From Marinimicrobium agarilyticum DSM 16975 (GTDB lineage Bacteria > Pseudomonadota > Gammaproteobacteria > Pseudomonadales > Cellvibrionaceae): a stretch of 64,000 bases of DNA. The stretch covers positions 186,001 through 250,000 of the forward strand of contig NZ_AUHU01000003.1 of NCBI RefSeq assembly GCF_000423345.1, written 5' to 3'. The position numbers and the translations under genes were made by a program. The notes under the pieces are model-generated. The model searched no databases. It was given only the letters and a program-made list of their open reading frames with translations, and was not told the DNA's origin. Positions 17,227-25,398 of this stretch are shown piece after piece. The stretch's first letter is position 1, and each line of letters begins with the position of its first letter.

Positions 17227-19260
17227 ATGATAAAACGGCTCTACTCAATTCCTCTGTACTGGTATTCGCTGGCTCTGTTCTGCACCGCTGCCCTGTTGAT
17301 GCCAGGCTGTGCTTCGACGGTTCGCCCCCAGGAAGCATCGACCGGGGCAGGTACACCGGTCCGGATTGCCTTTATGCCGGATATTCATTTTCACGATGTC
17401 TACGCGACCTTCGAAGACGGCTCCTTCGACGGTATCGAGAACAGCATCAGTGGTGAGCGGGCGACCATACGAACCATGCAGGCGCAAATGACCTCCACGC
17501 GCCTGTTTAACGAGAGTTACTTCGCATTGTTGGCCGCCCTGGACGACGTGGTGGACAAAGGCATCACCCTGGTTGCCCTGCCGGGGGACTTCAGCGATGA
17601 CGGCCAGCCGATTCATATCCGGGGGTTGCGCCGTATTCTGGAGCGTTACCACCGGGAGCATGGAATCGAATTCTTTGCCACACCGGGCAATCACGATCCG
17701 GTTAGACCTTTTGACACCCCTGGGGGTGAGTCGGACTTTCTGGGCGCGGATGGACGGGAGCAACGCATCTACAGCAAGGGGGCTCAGGAATGCGTGGGCT
17801 ATGACACCGACTGGGCGCTGATCGACAGCGGGCGCCCCCTCAAAACCATTTGCACGGAAGAGATTCGGCACTTGGGTTACGAGGGCATCATGACGGAACT
17901 TGGCGATTTCGGTTTCTACCCCAAGCCGAACTACCGGTACTGGGAGACGCCGTACTCTCATTACGAACACTACACGTTTGAGCAGGCCCGAAAACAATCG
18001 GTTCTGGAGTACCGACAGTTTGAGATCTGCCGCAACGAGACGGAGCGCCGGAACTGCCATCAGGTGCCGGACGCCAGCTACCTTGTCGAGCCGGTTCCGG
18101 GCCTTTGGCTCCTGGCCATCGACGCCAACGTCTATATTCCCAAAGCAGACGCGGGCGACGGGGCCGCCAGTCAGCGCTTTGACGGCTCCGGTAACGCGGG
18201 GTACAACGCGATGCTCAGCCACAAGCGCCATGTGCTGGATTGGGTTCGAGAGGTGGTCGAAAGAGCCGAGCGTTCGCAAAAGCAACTGATTGCGTTCAGT
18301 CACTTTCCCATGACCGAGTTTTACGACAACCAATCGGATGCGATCGCCACGCTATTCGGTACTGATACCTTCCAGCTCAAGCGCCGCCCGAAGAGCCACG
18401 TGAGCCAGGTCTTGGCAGAGACCGGGCTCAAGGTGCATGTGGGCGGCCACATGCATATGAACGATACCGGTATCGTCCGTACTGAGCAGGGCAACACATT
18501 GGTGAACATTCAGGCTCCGTCCCTGGCCGCGTATCTGCCTGCCTACAAAGTTTTGACGTTGCACTCCGCGCGCGAGCTTGAAGTGGAAACCATCGTGCTG
18601 GATGAGGTGCCGCGCTTCGCGGAGCTGTTTGAGCATTATCAACGGGAGCATCAGCTCCTGGAGGCGTCCGAGCGAAAAACGGCCTGGAGTAAGGGCGTTC
18701 TTGACTCCACCAGCTACCGGGAATTTACCGAGTGGCATCTCCGTGAGCTGACCCGGCAGCGTTTTCTTCCGAAGGAATGGCCGGAATCGCTGAAGCAGCG
18801 GCTGTTGGCCTTGACCGGTGATCAGCTCTTGGCATTTTCGCAGTGGCCGGAGAACGAGTCGCTCGAATCGTTGCAGCGCCATGCCTCCTCCGATACTGAA
18901 AACTGGAGGCAGGCACAAGAACGAGCCCGAACATTGGCACAGGGAGCCGATCTGCAATTTGAATCGTTTGCCGGTTGGACCGGTTTTGAGTTGGCCGTCG
19001 ACTTCTACCGCCTCCGCAATGCCGGAAGCCTGGCTTTGAATGATATCGACCGCGCCCGACTGTTGCAGTATGAATTGCTCGCCCGGGCGATGAAGAGCTC
19101 TGAGGGTGGGGTCAACCAGGAATCGATTTTCCGGCAACGCCTGGCGGAGCTGTTGGCTATTCTGCAAGGCTTAAAGGTCGGAGAGCCGGACAATCACTTC
19201 CGATTGCACCTGGATACCGGAGAAGTGATGCCCTGGGATTCACAGCAATCGCGTCGCTGA
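17227..19260 (+). CDS. Metallophosphoesterase, exported (probable lipoprotein)
   Basis: A 677-residue calcineurin-like phosphoesterase. An N-terminal hydrophobic segment ends LLMPGC (Cys28, atypical lipobox), so it is probably a lipoprotein. The metal-binding motifs of the superfamily are all visible: PDIHFHD (Asp52, His54), PGDFSDDG, GNHDPV, a histidine in IAFSHFPM, and GGHMHMND. The C-terminal third (from about residue 450) is alpha-helical with no recognised motif. The substrate is unknown; cyclic nucleotides, phosphosugars or nucleotides are possible. I start at ATG 17227, as the upstream TTG at 17194 only adds polar residues ahead of the signal. It follows the TonB receptor after a terminator. 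Confidence 0.88.
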   Translation: MIKRLYSIPLYWYSLALFCTAALLMPGCASTVRPQEASTGAGTPVRIAFMPDIHFHDVYATFEDGSFDGIENSISGERATIRTMQAQMTSTRLFNESYFALLAALDDVVDKGITLVALPGDFSDDGQPIHIRGLRRILERYHREHGIEFFATPGNHDPVRPFDTPGGESDFLGADGREQRIYSKGAQECVGYDTDWALIDSGRPLKTICTEEIRHLGYEGIMTELGDFGFYPKPNYRYWETPYSHYEHYTFEQARKQSVLEYRQFEICRNETERRNCHQVPDASYLVEPVPGLWLLAIDANVYIPKADAGDGAASQRFDGSGNAGYNAMLSHKRHVLDWVREVVERAERSQKQLIAFSHFPMTEFYDNQSDAIATLFGTDTFQLKRRPKSHVSQVLAETGLKVHVGGHMHMNDTGIVRTEQGNTLVNIQAPSLAAYLPAYKVLTLHSARELEVETIVLDEVPRFAELFEHYQREHQLLEASERKTAWSKGVLDSTSYREFTEWHLRELTRQRFLPKEWPESLKQRLLALTGDQLLAFSQWPENESLESLQRHASSDTENWRQAQERARTLAQGADLQFESFAGWTGFELAVDFYRLRNAGSLALNDIDRARLLQYELLARAMKSSEGGVNQESIFRQRLAELLAILQGLKVGEPDNHFRLHLDTGEVMPWDSQQSRR

Positions 19261-19347
19261 CGCCTATTGCTCCACCTCACTCAGAGGACAGTACCGTGAA
19301 GGTGGGTTCTTTTGGTACACTCCGCGCCTTTTCTGATCGAGGTATTT

Positions 19348-20130
19348 ATGCTGTTGCCCCGCATTGTTCTTTGTTCGGCGCTGCTGTCCAGCGCCAGCGC
19401 TTTTGCCATCTCCAATATTGAAAGTCAGCGCCCCGGTCCGCCGCCGGAGGGCTGGAGTGGTCAGTTGGAGTTCACCGCCAGCGGAAAGAGCGGCAATGTC
19501 GAGGAAAATCGCTACGCACTCGGCGGCCGCCTGGCCCATAAGACGGGTGACAACCTGGTATTTGCCATCGTGGAAGCGGCGGAGGCCAAGAGCCTGGGCA
19601 CCAAAACCGCCGACGATGCTTTCGTGCACACCCGCTGGATGCATGAGCAAACCGATCGCGTCACGTTTGAGGGCTTCCTGCAGTGGCAGGAAAATGCATT
19701 TGCCAATCTGGTGTCACGTTACCTGGTAGGTGGTGGTGTACGCCTGCAACTGTTGGAAGAGCCGGACGTGTACGAGTTGGCGGTCGGCATTGGCGGTTTC
19801 CGAGAGTGGGAAGAAACCGATCTGGGGACGTTCAACCGTAGTACTGATACGTGGCGTATCAACAATTACTGGTCTTACCGCCAGAGTCTCAATGACCAGG
19901 TAAACTGGTATGCCACGGCGTATTATCAGCCCAGCGCGGAAGACTTTGATGATTATCGGGTGTTGTTTGATACTGGGCTGACCGTGCGTCTGACCGGATC
20001 GTTGCAGCTGCGGGTCAGCTACAATCTCGACCACAACAGCCACCCGCCCAGAAATTTGGACGCCACTCCACCGATTGACCGGGCCGAGACCAATACCCAG
20101 TACGCCACGACTTTCCTCTACGAGTTTTAG
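19348..20130 (+). CDS. DUF481 outer-membrane protein (YdiY-like)
   Basis: A 260-residue protein with a signal peptide (MLLPRIVLCSALLSSASAFA) followed by an antiparallel beta-barrel pattern of alternating residues: WSGQLEFTASGKSGNVEENR, YALGGRLAHK, VTFEGFLQWQENAF, RYLVGGGVRLQLLE and final strand QYATTFLYEF. The WxGxxxxGxxxxxGNxxxxxxxxxxxL pattern at the front is the DUF481 hallmark. These are small outer-membrane proteins of unknown function, acid-inducible in E. coli. GAGG lies 5 nt upstream of the ATG at 19348. Confidence 0.87.
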   Translation: MLLPRIVLCSALLSSASAFAISNIESQRPGPPPEGWSGQLEFTASGKSGNVEENRYALGGRLAHKTGDNLVFAIVEAAEAKSLGTKTADDAFVHTRWMHEQTDRVTFEGFLQWQENAFANLVSRYLVGGGVRLQLLEEPDVYELAVGIGGFREWEETDLGTFNRSTDTWRINNYWSYRQSLNDQVNWYATAYYQPSAEDFDDYRVLFDTGLTVRLTGSLQLRVSYNLDHNSHPPRNLDATPPIDRAETNTQYATTFLYEF

Positions 20131-20281
20131 GGGAGGGACCGGGCCCAAGGCGCGTGGAAAGCGAGTACCGCGCGCTCCCCGCGACAGGGCCCTCAAGGGA
20201 GCTCATTTCAGGCTGGATCTGAAATGGGATACCGATTATTGTGTACGCTTCACCTGACACCCATGAAAAAGAGTCACGATT

Positions 20282-20563
20282 ATGCCTCAAGCCGCTGCAC
20301 GCCATATCCTGGTCGACAACGAAAACACCTGTAATGAGCTGAAAGCCAAAATCGAAGCGGGCGAAGATTTCGCTAAGCTGGCGCAAGACCACTCCAAATG
20401 CCCCTCGGGCCGCAGTGGCGGTGATTTGGGGACTTTCGGTCCCGGCCAAATGGTGCCGGAGTTCGACAAAGTCGTTTTCAGCGCACCGGTCAACGAAGTC
20501 CAGGGCCCGGTCAAAACCCAGTTTGGCTACCACCTGCTGGAAGTGACCCAGCGCCAGGACTAG
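20282..20563 (+). CDS. ppiC: Peptidyl-prolyl cis-trans isomerase C (parvulin)
   Basis: A 93-residue cytoplasmic parvulin, the same length as E. coli PpiC. It is a single rotamase domain with all landmarks: [44 protein letters not shown] and QFGYHLLEV. It catalyses isomerisation of peptide bonds before proline. There is no signal peptide or membrane helix. It is convergent with the YciI gene and separated from it by a stem-loop. Confidence 0.95.
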   Translation: MPQAAARHILVDNENTCNELKAKIEAGEDFAKLAQDHSKCPSGRSGGDLGTFGPGQMVPEFDKVVFSAPVNEVQGPVKTQFGYHLLEVTQRQD

Positions 20564-20583
20564 TCAAGAATAGACAACCACCG

Positions 20584-20611
20584 CGCCCGATCCATTCTCC
20601 GGGGTCGGGCG
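20584..20611. terminator. Stem-loop between convergent ppiC and YciI genes
   Basis: CGCCCGA (20584-20590) pairs with TCGGGCG (20605-20611) across a 14-nt loop in the 55-bp gap between the two stop codons. No strong T-run follows, so termination is likely but not certain. Confidence 0.4.
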
Positions 20612-20618
20612 TATGGTG

Positions 20619-20906
20619 TTAGTTGAGCAGGAAAGCCATTTCTTCGCTGGCTTTGCTCGGCGTCACTTCGAGAACCTCCGCGCTGACCACCTTCTCCGCC
20701 ACAAACGGATCCCGGTTCACTCGCTCCTTTAGCGCCTCCATAGAGCAGTTGTGCGCGAGTATGGCGCCACCCTGCTTGGGCTGCAGAGTCCCCGACACCA
20801 GAAATACGCCGTCGTCAAAACCCTGGGCGAGCCATTGATTGTGGCCCTCCATCAACTCGCCCGCGCGGGACTTATTGTCTGAAAACTTCAAGAACACAAT
20901 AAACAT
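20619..20906 (-). CDS. YciI family protein
   Basis: A 95-residue single-domain protein. The YciI-like dimeric alpha/beta-barrel pattern is visible: MFIVFLKFSDN at the start, GHNQWLAQGFDDGVFLVSGT in the middle and NRDPFVAEKVVSAEVLEVTP near the end. The family has a conserved His-Asp pair proposed to be a small active site; here His22 and Asp86-equivalent acidic residues in RDPF fit. The reaction is unknown. It sits just downstream of the TetR gene on the same strand (40-bp gap) and is probably cotranscribed. Confidence 0.88.
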   Translation of the reverse strand: MFIVFLKFSDNKSRAGELMEGHNQWLAQGFDDGVFLVSGTLQPKQGGAILAHNCSMEALKERVNRDPFVAEKVVSAEVLEVTPSKASEEMAFLLN

Positions 20907-20945
20907 GGGGTCTCCTTCCTAATGAGGCCGTTGTTGTTGGCCGTT

Positions 20946-21524
20946 CTAAGTTTTAGCTGTGATCGCTTGAGCGTCCAGCCAGTCGCAGAGTTGCTGCACT
21001 TCCTGATTGATGAATGTTTCGTCGTGAAAAGCATTGGCTAGAGTCGCGACGCCCTGGCTGCGGGCCAGCAGGTGCATGGCCAGGTCATCAGCATCCTTTG
21101 CATGCCCCATTTTGACAAACTGATGGCGAAGCCAAACCCGGAACAGAGTGAACAGTTTATTGGCGTCGGCTTGAAGTGGGTGGCCGAGCTTTGCCAGCTC
21201 GGAACACAGGGTGCCGACAGGGCATCCGTAGCTCAGAATTTTGGCTTGGTTGACGATCAAAATTCGAATGAAGCAACGAATGCGTTCTTCGGGTCGGTCT
21301 CCCTCGGTTTCCCACAGGGACAGCATCTGCTGGGTATACGCCAGACGGGCCTGTATCACCGCGTCGAGAATCTCGTCCTTGGTCTTGAAGTGATAGTAAA
21401 AGTTGCCCCGCGAGATCTGGACATCCTGGGCGATATCCGAAAAAGACGTATGCTCGTAACCCCGTCGGTAGAACAGCCGGTCGGCGGCTTGGATAATTTC
21501 TTCGCGTTTGGTTGTTCGAGCCAT
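20946..21524 (-). CDS. TetR/AcrR family transcriptional regulator
   Basis: A 192-residue repressor. Residues 8-55 form the TetR helix-turn-helix: EEIIQAADRLFYRRGYEHTS, SDIAQDVQISRGNFYYHFKT. The C-terminal ligand domain contains SYGCPVGTLCSELAKLGH, as in LmrA/YxaF-like members. An 18-bp palindrome 62 bp upstream of the ATG is a likely autoregulatory operator. The downstream YciI gene is a probable co-regulated target. Ligand unknown; the conserved Cys in GCPVG is typical of this subgroup. Confidence 0.93.
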   Translation of the reverse strand: MARTTKREEIIQAADRLFYRRGYEHTSFSDIAQDVQISRGNFYYHFKTKDEILDAVIQARLAYTQQMLSLWETEGDRPEERIRCFIRILIVNQAKILSYGCPVGTLCSELAKLGHPLQADANKLFTLFRVWLRHQFVKMGHAKDADDLAMHLLARSQGVATLANAFHDETFINQEVQQLCDWLDAQAITAKT

Positions 21525-21586
21525 TGTTGGGCCTGGTACGTTCTTTCTCTGCTTAAGCGGAGTTTGGGGGGAATGTAAAATGGATT

Positions 21587-21604
21587 TTAGGACGATTGTC
21601 CTAA
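21587..21604. promoter_or_regulatory. Perfect palindrome, probable TetR operator
   Basis: TTAGGACGATTGTCCTAA has 7-bp perfect inverted arms around GATT. It lies 62 bp upstream of the TetR start, where such repressors usually bind their own promoter. That this regulator binds it is inference from position. Confidence 0.6.
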
Positions 21605-21721
21605 TTGGTCAAGGCGCTCTTCCGAGGAAAGAGTCTTTGGCCTTGAGCAGGGGAATGCGAAGAGGTGTTGATGTGGACTGGCGCGTCACCTCAACCAGGG
21701 ACAGCCTCTCGTCTCCAGGCC

Positions 21722-22003
21722 TCACAGAAACTCTCGGCGCACCTCCATGACGCGCCCATCCACAGAGCGTTCGAGCTTATTTTCAATATCACTGCACAGC
21801 GACTCGACCTCCTTCCTGGACAGCGCCGTCACCACGAATGACCACTCGCTTGCCTCATGACGGCTGCGCTCGCCGCTTTCACAGACCGCAACGGCGGGGT
21901 TGCGTCCCAAGCGCTCATGCAGCCCACCCATACGTTGACGCTTTTCTTTGAGAGAGCCGCAGCCTGGGAGGGAAATTGTGCAGGTCAGAATGGCGATATG
22001 CAT
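21722..22003 (-). CDS. DUF503 family protein (YlxP-like)
   Basis: A 93-residue cytoplasmic protein with the DUF503 pattern: MHIAILTCTISLPGCGSLKE, KRQRMGGLHERLGRNPAVAV, WSFVVTALSRKEVESLCSDI. The start has AAGGTG 7 nt upstream. DUF503 proteins are small alpha/beta dimers sometimes linked to ribosome maturation; the role is uncertain here. A 7-bp inverted repeat lies 41 bp upstream. The gene is isolated from its neighbours. Confidence 0.82.
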   Translation of the reverse strand: MHIAILTCTISLPGCGSLKEKRQRMGGLHERLGRNPAVAVCESGERSRHEASEWSFVVTALSRKEVESLCSDIENKLERSVDGRVMEVRREFL

Positions 22004-22043
22004 GGTTCACCTTCTTTGCGGTATACAGACTTGGTCATGGCTA

Positions 22044-22060
22044 CTCTCTCCTAGAGAGAG
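22044..22060. repeat. Perfect inverted repeat CTCTCTC-CTA-GAGAGAG
   Basis: Two 7-bp arms (22044-22050, 22054-22060) around 3 bp, between the DUF503 gene and the next minus-strand gene. No T-run follows on either strand. It may be an operator for the DUF503 gene. Confidence 0.4.
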
Positions 22061-22124
22061 GTATCCTTCCGCTCCGGGGCCGAGATGGCGTCCGCAACGG
22101 CCTTACCGTGGTGGTTTGAGCGTT

Positions 22125-22802
22125 TTAGCCTCTGAGCTGTTGGTAAAGATGGTCATTGTAGATGTGCAGAGTTAAGACCTTTCCTGTGGGAACGGTGATA
22201 ACCAAGTCTTGGAGGTGGGTGTTTTCGTCTCCTTCAAGCAGCTTCTCTAGTTCTTGTTCGTAGTCATTAACCAGAACGAAGGAAAGGGGGCCGCTGCTCC
22301 GGTAGCCGCTATAGGCGGGTAAAAATGTAAGGTAATCGGATTCCGGAGCAGGAGTGTCGATAATCATTCCTACGTAAACTTTTCGAGACTCCAGGGTAAT
22401 GGCTATTGGTTTGAAGGTTTGCGAAGCGTACAGACAAGTCGCATCAAAATCATTTTTCTTTAGCTCCCTGGAGAGAGCTTTGGTACGAGCTTTTGGAAGT
22501 TTATTGCACAGGGCTGCCGCAAGCCAGCCCCAAAAGAGCATGTGAATGGCAAAGGCAAAATTGTTGAGTTCTTCAGAAGCTGGGATGCAGTATGTGGACG
22601 CAGTAGCGTCGCAAGCCCAGTAGCTAGCAGTAAGAGAGAACCAGGCCAAAGGGGAAAGTACGAAGCCCGTCCCAAGTGCGGGGAGATAAAGCTTATGGCC
22701 GGACTGACGCGAAAGCTTGTACTTGGTAGCGTAGCATTTGGTGCAAAACACAAACCCACCCGCAGCGATAGCCAGAAGGGTGACAACGCTGGTCCCATTC
22801 AT
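22125..22802 (-). CDS. Membrane protein of unknown function (225 aa)
   Basis: Not recognised. Two to three hydrophobic helices in the first half (residues 5-20, 45-65 with VLSPLAWFSLTAS, and 82-98 with FAIHMLFWGWLAAAL) are followed by a soluble C-terminal domain of about 125 residues (KPIAITLESRKVYVGMIIDT, GPLSFVLVNDYEQELEKLL, ITVPTGKVLTLHIYN). Three cysteines in the N-terminal part (CTKCYATK; ACDATASTYC) could form a disulfide or metal site. It follows the 64-residue gene at 22829 by 26 bp, so the two probably form one operon. Its AT-rich composition suggests acquired DNA. Confidence 0.65.
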   Translation of the reverse strand: MNGTSVVTLLAIAAGGFVFCTKCYATKYKLSRQSGHKLYLPALGTGFVLSPLAWFSLTASYWACDATASTYCIPASEELNNFAFAIHMLFWGWLAAALCNKLPKARTKALSRELKKNDFDATCLYASQTFKPIAITLESRKVYVGMIIDTPAPESDYLTFLPAYSGYRSSGPLSFVLVNDYEQELEKLLEGDENTHLQDLVITVPTGKVLTLHIYNDHLYQQLRG

Positions 22803-22828
22803 AGGAAGTCCTTCTCTGGAGAGACGAT

Positions 22829-23023
22829 TTACCTAAAATTACGGCTTGCCAGCTTTGCATCTATCAGCTTGCGAAGATTCTCTTTGAACTCCTCTGACTT
22901 AATAGGTGTATCTTCTTTCATTTGGAGTTTGCCGTTGCCGACGATCCGATAAAACTTTTCGAGTGTCTCTTGGCGCCTAGTGCTAGGTCTCTCAGACTTA
23001 TGTAAGTCGCATACGGTGCTCAT
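22829..23023 (-). CDS. Small charged protein of unknown function (64 aa)
   Basis: Starts MSTVCDLHKSERPSTRRQET and is rich in Lys, Arg and Glu with helical character (EEFKENLRKLIDAKL). The Shine-Dalgarno is very strong (AAGGAGGGACAAACC before ATG). It directly precedes the 225-residue membrane-protein gene. Its function is unknown; it could regulate or be a partner of the membrane protein. Confidence 0.6.
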   Translation of the reverse strand: MSTVCDLHKSERPSTRRQETLEKFYRIVGNGKLQMKEDTPIKSEEFKENLRKLIDAKLASRNFR

Positions 23024-23315
23024 GGTTTGTCCCTCCTTTCTATATTCTTGTGCTTTGACTATAGCACTTTGAGGGGGTTTAAGGCTTTAAATAACAAGTT
23101 GTTATATTGTTTTAATCGTAATTCATTTTTGTTATAACGGAGGAGTGCGGGGCAGGGGGCCTTTGTCTAAGGGTATCCCATGTGCCCTTGGCGGTGCGCA
23201 GCCTTGGCGCCAAATTCCCTTCTGAATCTCTGGGTTGGTTAGGTATACTGGGACACTTACTCGATAACGACTTTTTATGCTTGGAGGCGTTAATGAGTAT
23301 AAAAAGGTAACGTAA

Positions 23316-23945
23316 ATGACGGATCACCCAAAAGGAGCACGCCGCATGGTAACGGAAGAGGAAAAAGCAGTACTGCGCAAGAATCTGGAGAAGTACGAAG
23401 GGAAAGTGTCGCATATGTACTTGGATTCAAAAGGTTTTGTGACGGTAGGGGTCGGACACCTTTTAAGTACAGTCGCTTCCGCTCAGCTCCTGGCCTTCAA
23501 AAACAGCAAGAACCTGGCGGCGACCAAGGAAGAAATAAAAACGGATTACGACAACGTTAAGAAGCAGCCCGCAAATCGGTTGGCATCAATGTATAAAAAA
23601 CATACAAAATTGAGACTGCCCGACGCTGAAATAGATAAGCTGACGAATAAGCATATCCAAAGCTTTGAGAGTGAGCTAAAGAGAATATATAGCGATTTTG
23701 ACAGTTTTCCCAGCAAGGCCAGATTGGCTTTATTTGATTTGATATTTAATCTCGGAATGACCGAGCTCAATAACAACTGGCCAAACTTCAATGCCGCGGT
23801 AAAAGCAAAGGATTGGCAAAAAGCTGCAGATAGTTCGAACCGAAAATCCCCCATATCCGACGCGCGAAATAAATACGTTAAAGACCTTCTGGAAGCGTGC
23901 GTGGACAACTCCAAGAAAACCGCTGCTGCGGGAAACTCCAAATAG
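23316..23945 (+). CDS. GH24 (T4-type) lysozyme without signal peptide; candidate antibacterial effector
   Basis: A 209-residue muramidase that should cut the MurNAc-GlcNAc bond of peptidoglycan. The T4 lysozyme catalytic triad is conserved with exact spacing: Glu28 in KYEGK, Asp37 in YLDSKG and Thr43 in FVTVGVGHLL. A second family segment, RLALFDLIFNLGM, is also present. There is no signal peptide or holin gene nearby and no other phage gene, and a predicted lipoprotein starts 12 bp downstream. That layout fits a secreted effector with its immunity protein. Two starts have ribosome binding sites: 23316 (AAGG) and 23346 (AAAGGAG, stronger); I give the longer. Secretion route unknown. It could also be a lone phage-derived lysozyme. 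Confidence 0.82.
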   Translation: MTDHPKGARRMVTEEEKAVLRKNLEKYEGKVSHMYLDSKGFVTVGVGHLLSTVASAQLLAFKNSKNLAATKEEIKTDYDNVKKQPANRLASMYKKHTKLRLPDAEIDKLTNKHIQSFESELKRIYSDFDSFPSKARLALFDLIFNLGMTELNNNWPNFNAAVKAKDWQKAADSSNRKSPISDARNKYVKDLLEACVDNSKKTAAAGNSK

Positions 23946-23957
23946 TAGGATACATTT

Positions 23958-24722
23958 ATGCTTTCTCGTAAAGGCATTGACGGTGCTTTATCGTTACTGG
24001 TTACGATATTTTTATTTAATTTGGTGGGTTGTTCGGAAGGTCAGACTAATAACGAAGAAGCACATGCCATATCCTGGTACCCTGGCTTTACAATGCCGGA
24101 ACTCCTGGCTGCCAACGTGGACATCGAAAAAAGGGAAGACCTAGCGGCCCTCTTGAGCAAGGATTGGTATGCTTCTATTGATGTGGCCAATACTCGCAGT
24201 GCTGAAGAGGACGCTTTTTCAAACTGCCAAGAGTACTTTCGAGAAGCTACGCCAAAAACCCGAACCTTGCGTGAACATGAGATGAATGCTTTTGTTGAGC
24301 TGGCCGTAATGTGCCGAGCAACAGAGCTGATGGTTGGCGCGAAGACCCCCAGAAAGTCCTATATTCCAGAGGATATTCTGACTGCATCCAGCCCGGAAAA
24401 ATTTCCTTCGGAGATAGCGTTTGAGACGTCGAAGACGGAATCAGAGAAAAATCGCAACGATCCGCTGGTTAAGCATTGGGGTGATATAAATAAAATCCGG
24501 GAGGTGAACGCTGTATCTCCGTACGCTGTAGATTTCTATACGATGGGGGGAGTGCAGCGATTGGAGTTGGTCGGTCGTGGAGATTTTGATGGCGATGGGG
24601 TGGAGGACGTCCTTCTTTCATCTCGGGACTCCGTCGATGGAGGGAGTTACCAGCATCTGCGACTTTTCGTTCTGTCTGTTGACGCTGATGGAGACTGGAG
24701 GACAATTAAAAGTTACCAGTAA
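23958..24722 (+). CDS. Lipoprotein with Asp/Gly repeat; candidate immunity protein for the GH24 lysozyme
   Basis: A 254-residue predicted lipoprotein (lipobox LVGC, Cys25). Its body is helical and acidic. Near the C-terminus, GDFDGDGVEDVLLSSRDSVD is an FG-GAP/calcium-loop-like motif followed by QHLRLFVLSVDADGDWR. The same kind of motif occurs in the lipoprotein of the GH19 cassette at 27870. It is 12 bp after the lysozyme stop codon with an AGGA site, so it is cotranscribed. A periplasmic lipoprotein would be in the right place to protect peptidoglycan. Immunity function is inference; no homologue is recognised by eye. Confidence 0.7.
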   Translation: MLSRKGIDGALSLLVTIFLFNLVGCSEGQTNNEEAHAISWYPGFTMPELLAANVDIEKREDLAALLSKDWYASIDVANTRSAEEDAFSNCQEYFREATPKTRTLREHEMNAFVELAVMCRATELMVGAKTPRKSYIPEDILTASSPEKFPSEIAFETSKTESEKNRNDPLVKHWGDINKIREVNAVSPYAVDFYTMGGVQRLELVGRGDFDGDGVEDVLLSSRDSVDGGSYQHLRLFVLSVDADGDWRTIKSYQ

Positions 24723-24731
24723 ATTGATGAC

Positions 24732-25289
24732 ATGCTGAAGGCTCTTTTTGCTGTGTGCGTGCTTGTGCTATCGAGTGCGACCCGTTCGGATGAAGGTATC
24801 GATATTGGTTGCCTATATTCTGGCCAAGTCACCCAGGATCTAGAAGTTCCCGTTTCTGCCGGAGTCGTTAGTGAGAGCAGGGAACGTGACGAGAGCAGCG
24901 GTGAACACCTAAAGAGTCAAGAGTTGAGATTAGATAACGGCGATTTCGTATACATCGAGCAGAAGTATTGCTCCATGTATAACCTGACGGTCGTTTATCG
25001 TCTAACGGAGCTCAACGAGTCCAGCTTCTCGAGAGGGTTGGACGTTATTCATCGTATTATTGAAAGTGTGGATCAGGGCTATCATTTAAAGTCTCCTCTT
25101 AAAGATATCGTCAATATGACGATGAATCAGCGAGGCCTGACACTGAATGAATCCTTCGAGTATGGGCTGCCCCTGCAAGCGGCGCGGTCCTCGGATAATG
25201 TGGAGCATACCATCAGCTTTGTGCGGCTTGCGGAGAGCAACGACTTTCCCGCCGAAATTCAGTTCTATCTGGGGATTGGCGGCTTGTAG
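24732..25289 (+). CDS. Exported protein of unknown function, third gene of lysozyme cassette
   Basis: A 185-residue protein with a signal peptide (MLKALFAVCVLVLSSATRS). The mature part has two cysteines early (GCLYS, KYCSMYN) that could form a disulfide, and ends in an acidic beta-rich segment. It starts 9 bp after the lipoprotein stop, so the three genes form one transcription unit. It could be a second immunity or accessory protein. Not recognised. Confidence 0.65.
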   Translation: MLKALFAVCVLVLSSATRSDEGIDIGCLYSGQVTQDLEVPVSAGVVSESRERDESSGEHLKSQELRLDNGDFVYIEQKYCSMYNLTVVYRLTELNESSFSRGLDVIHRIIESVDQGYHLKSPLKDIVNMTMNQRGLTLNESFEYGLPLQAARSSDNVEHTISFVRLAESNDFPAEIQFYLGIGGL

Positions 25290-25398
25290 AGTGGCCGTGT
25301 TCGAGCCCTCGCGTTAAGAGCCGGGACCGAGGGCGTTCTAAAAGCAGGGTACGCCTTTAAAACGCCCCGTCGATGACTCAAGAGGTTCCAGAGGTTGC

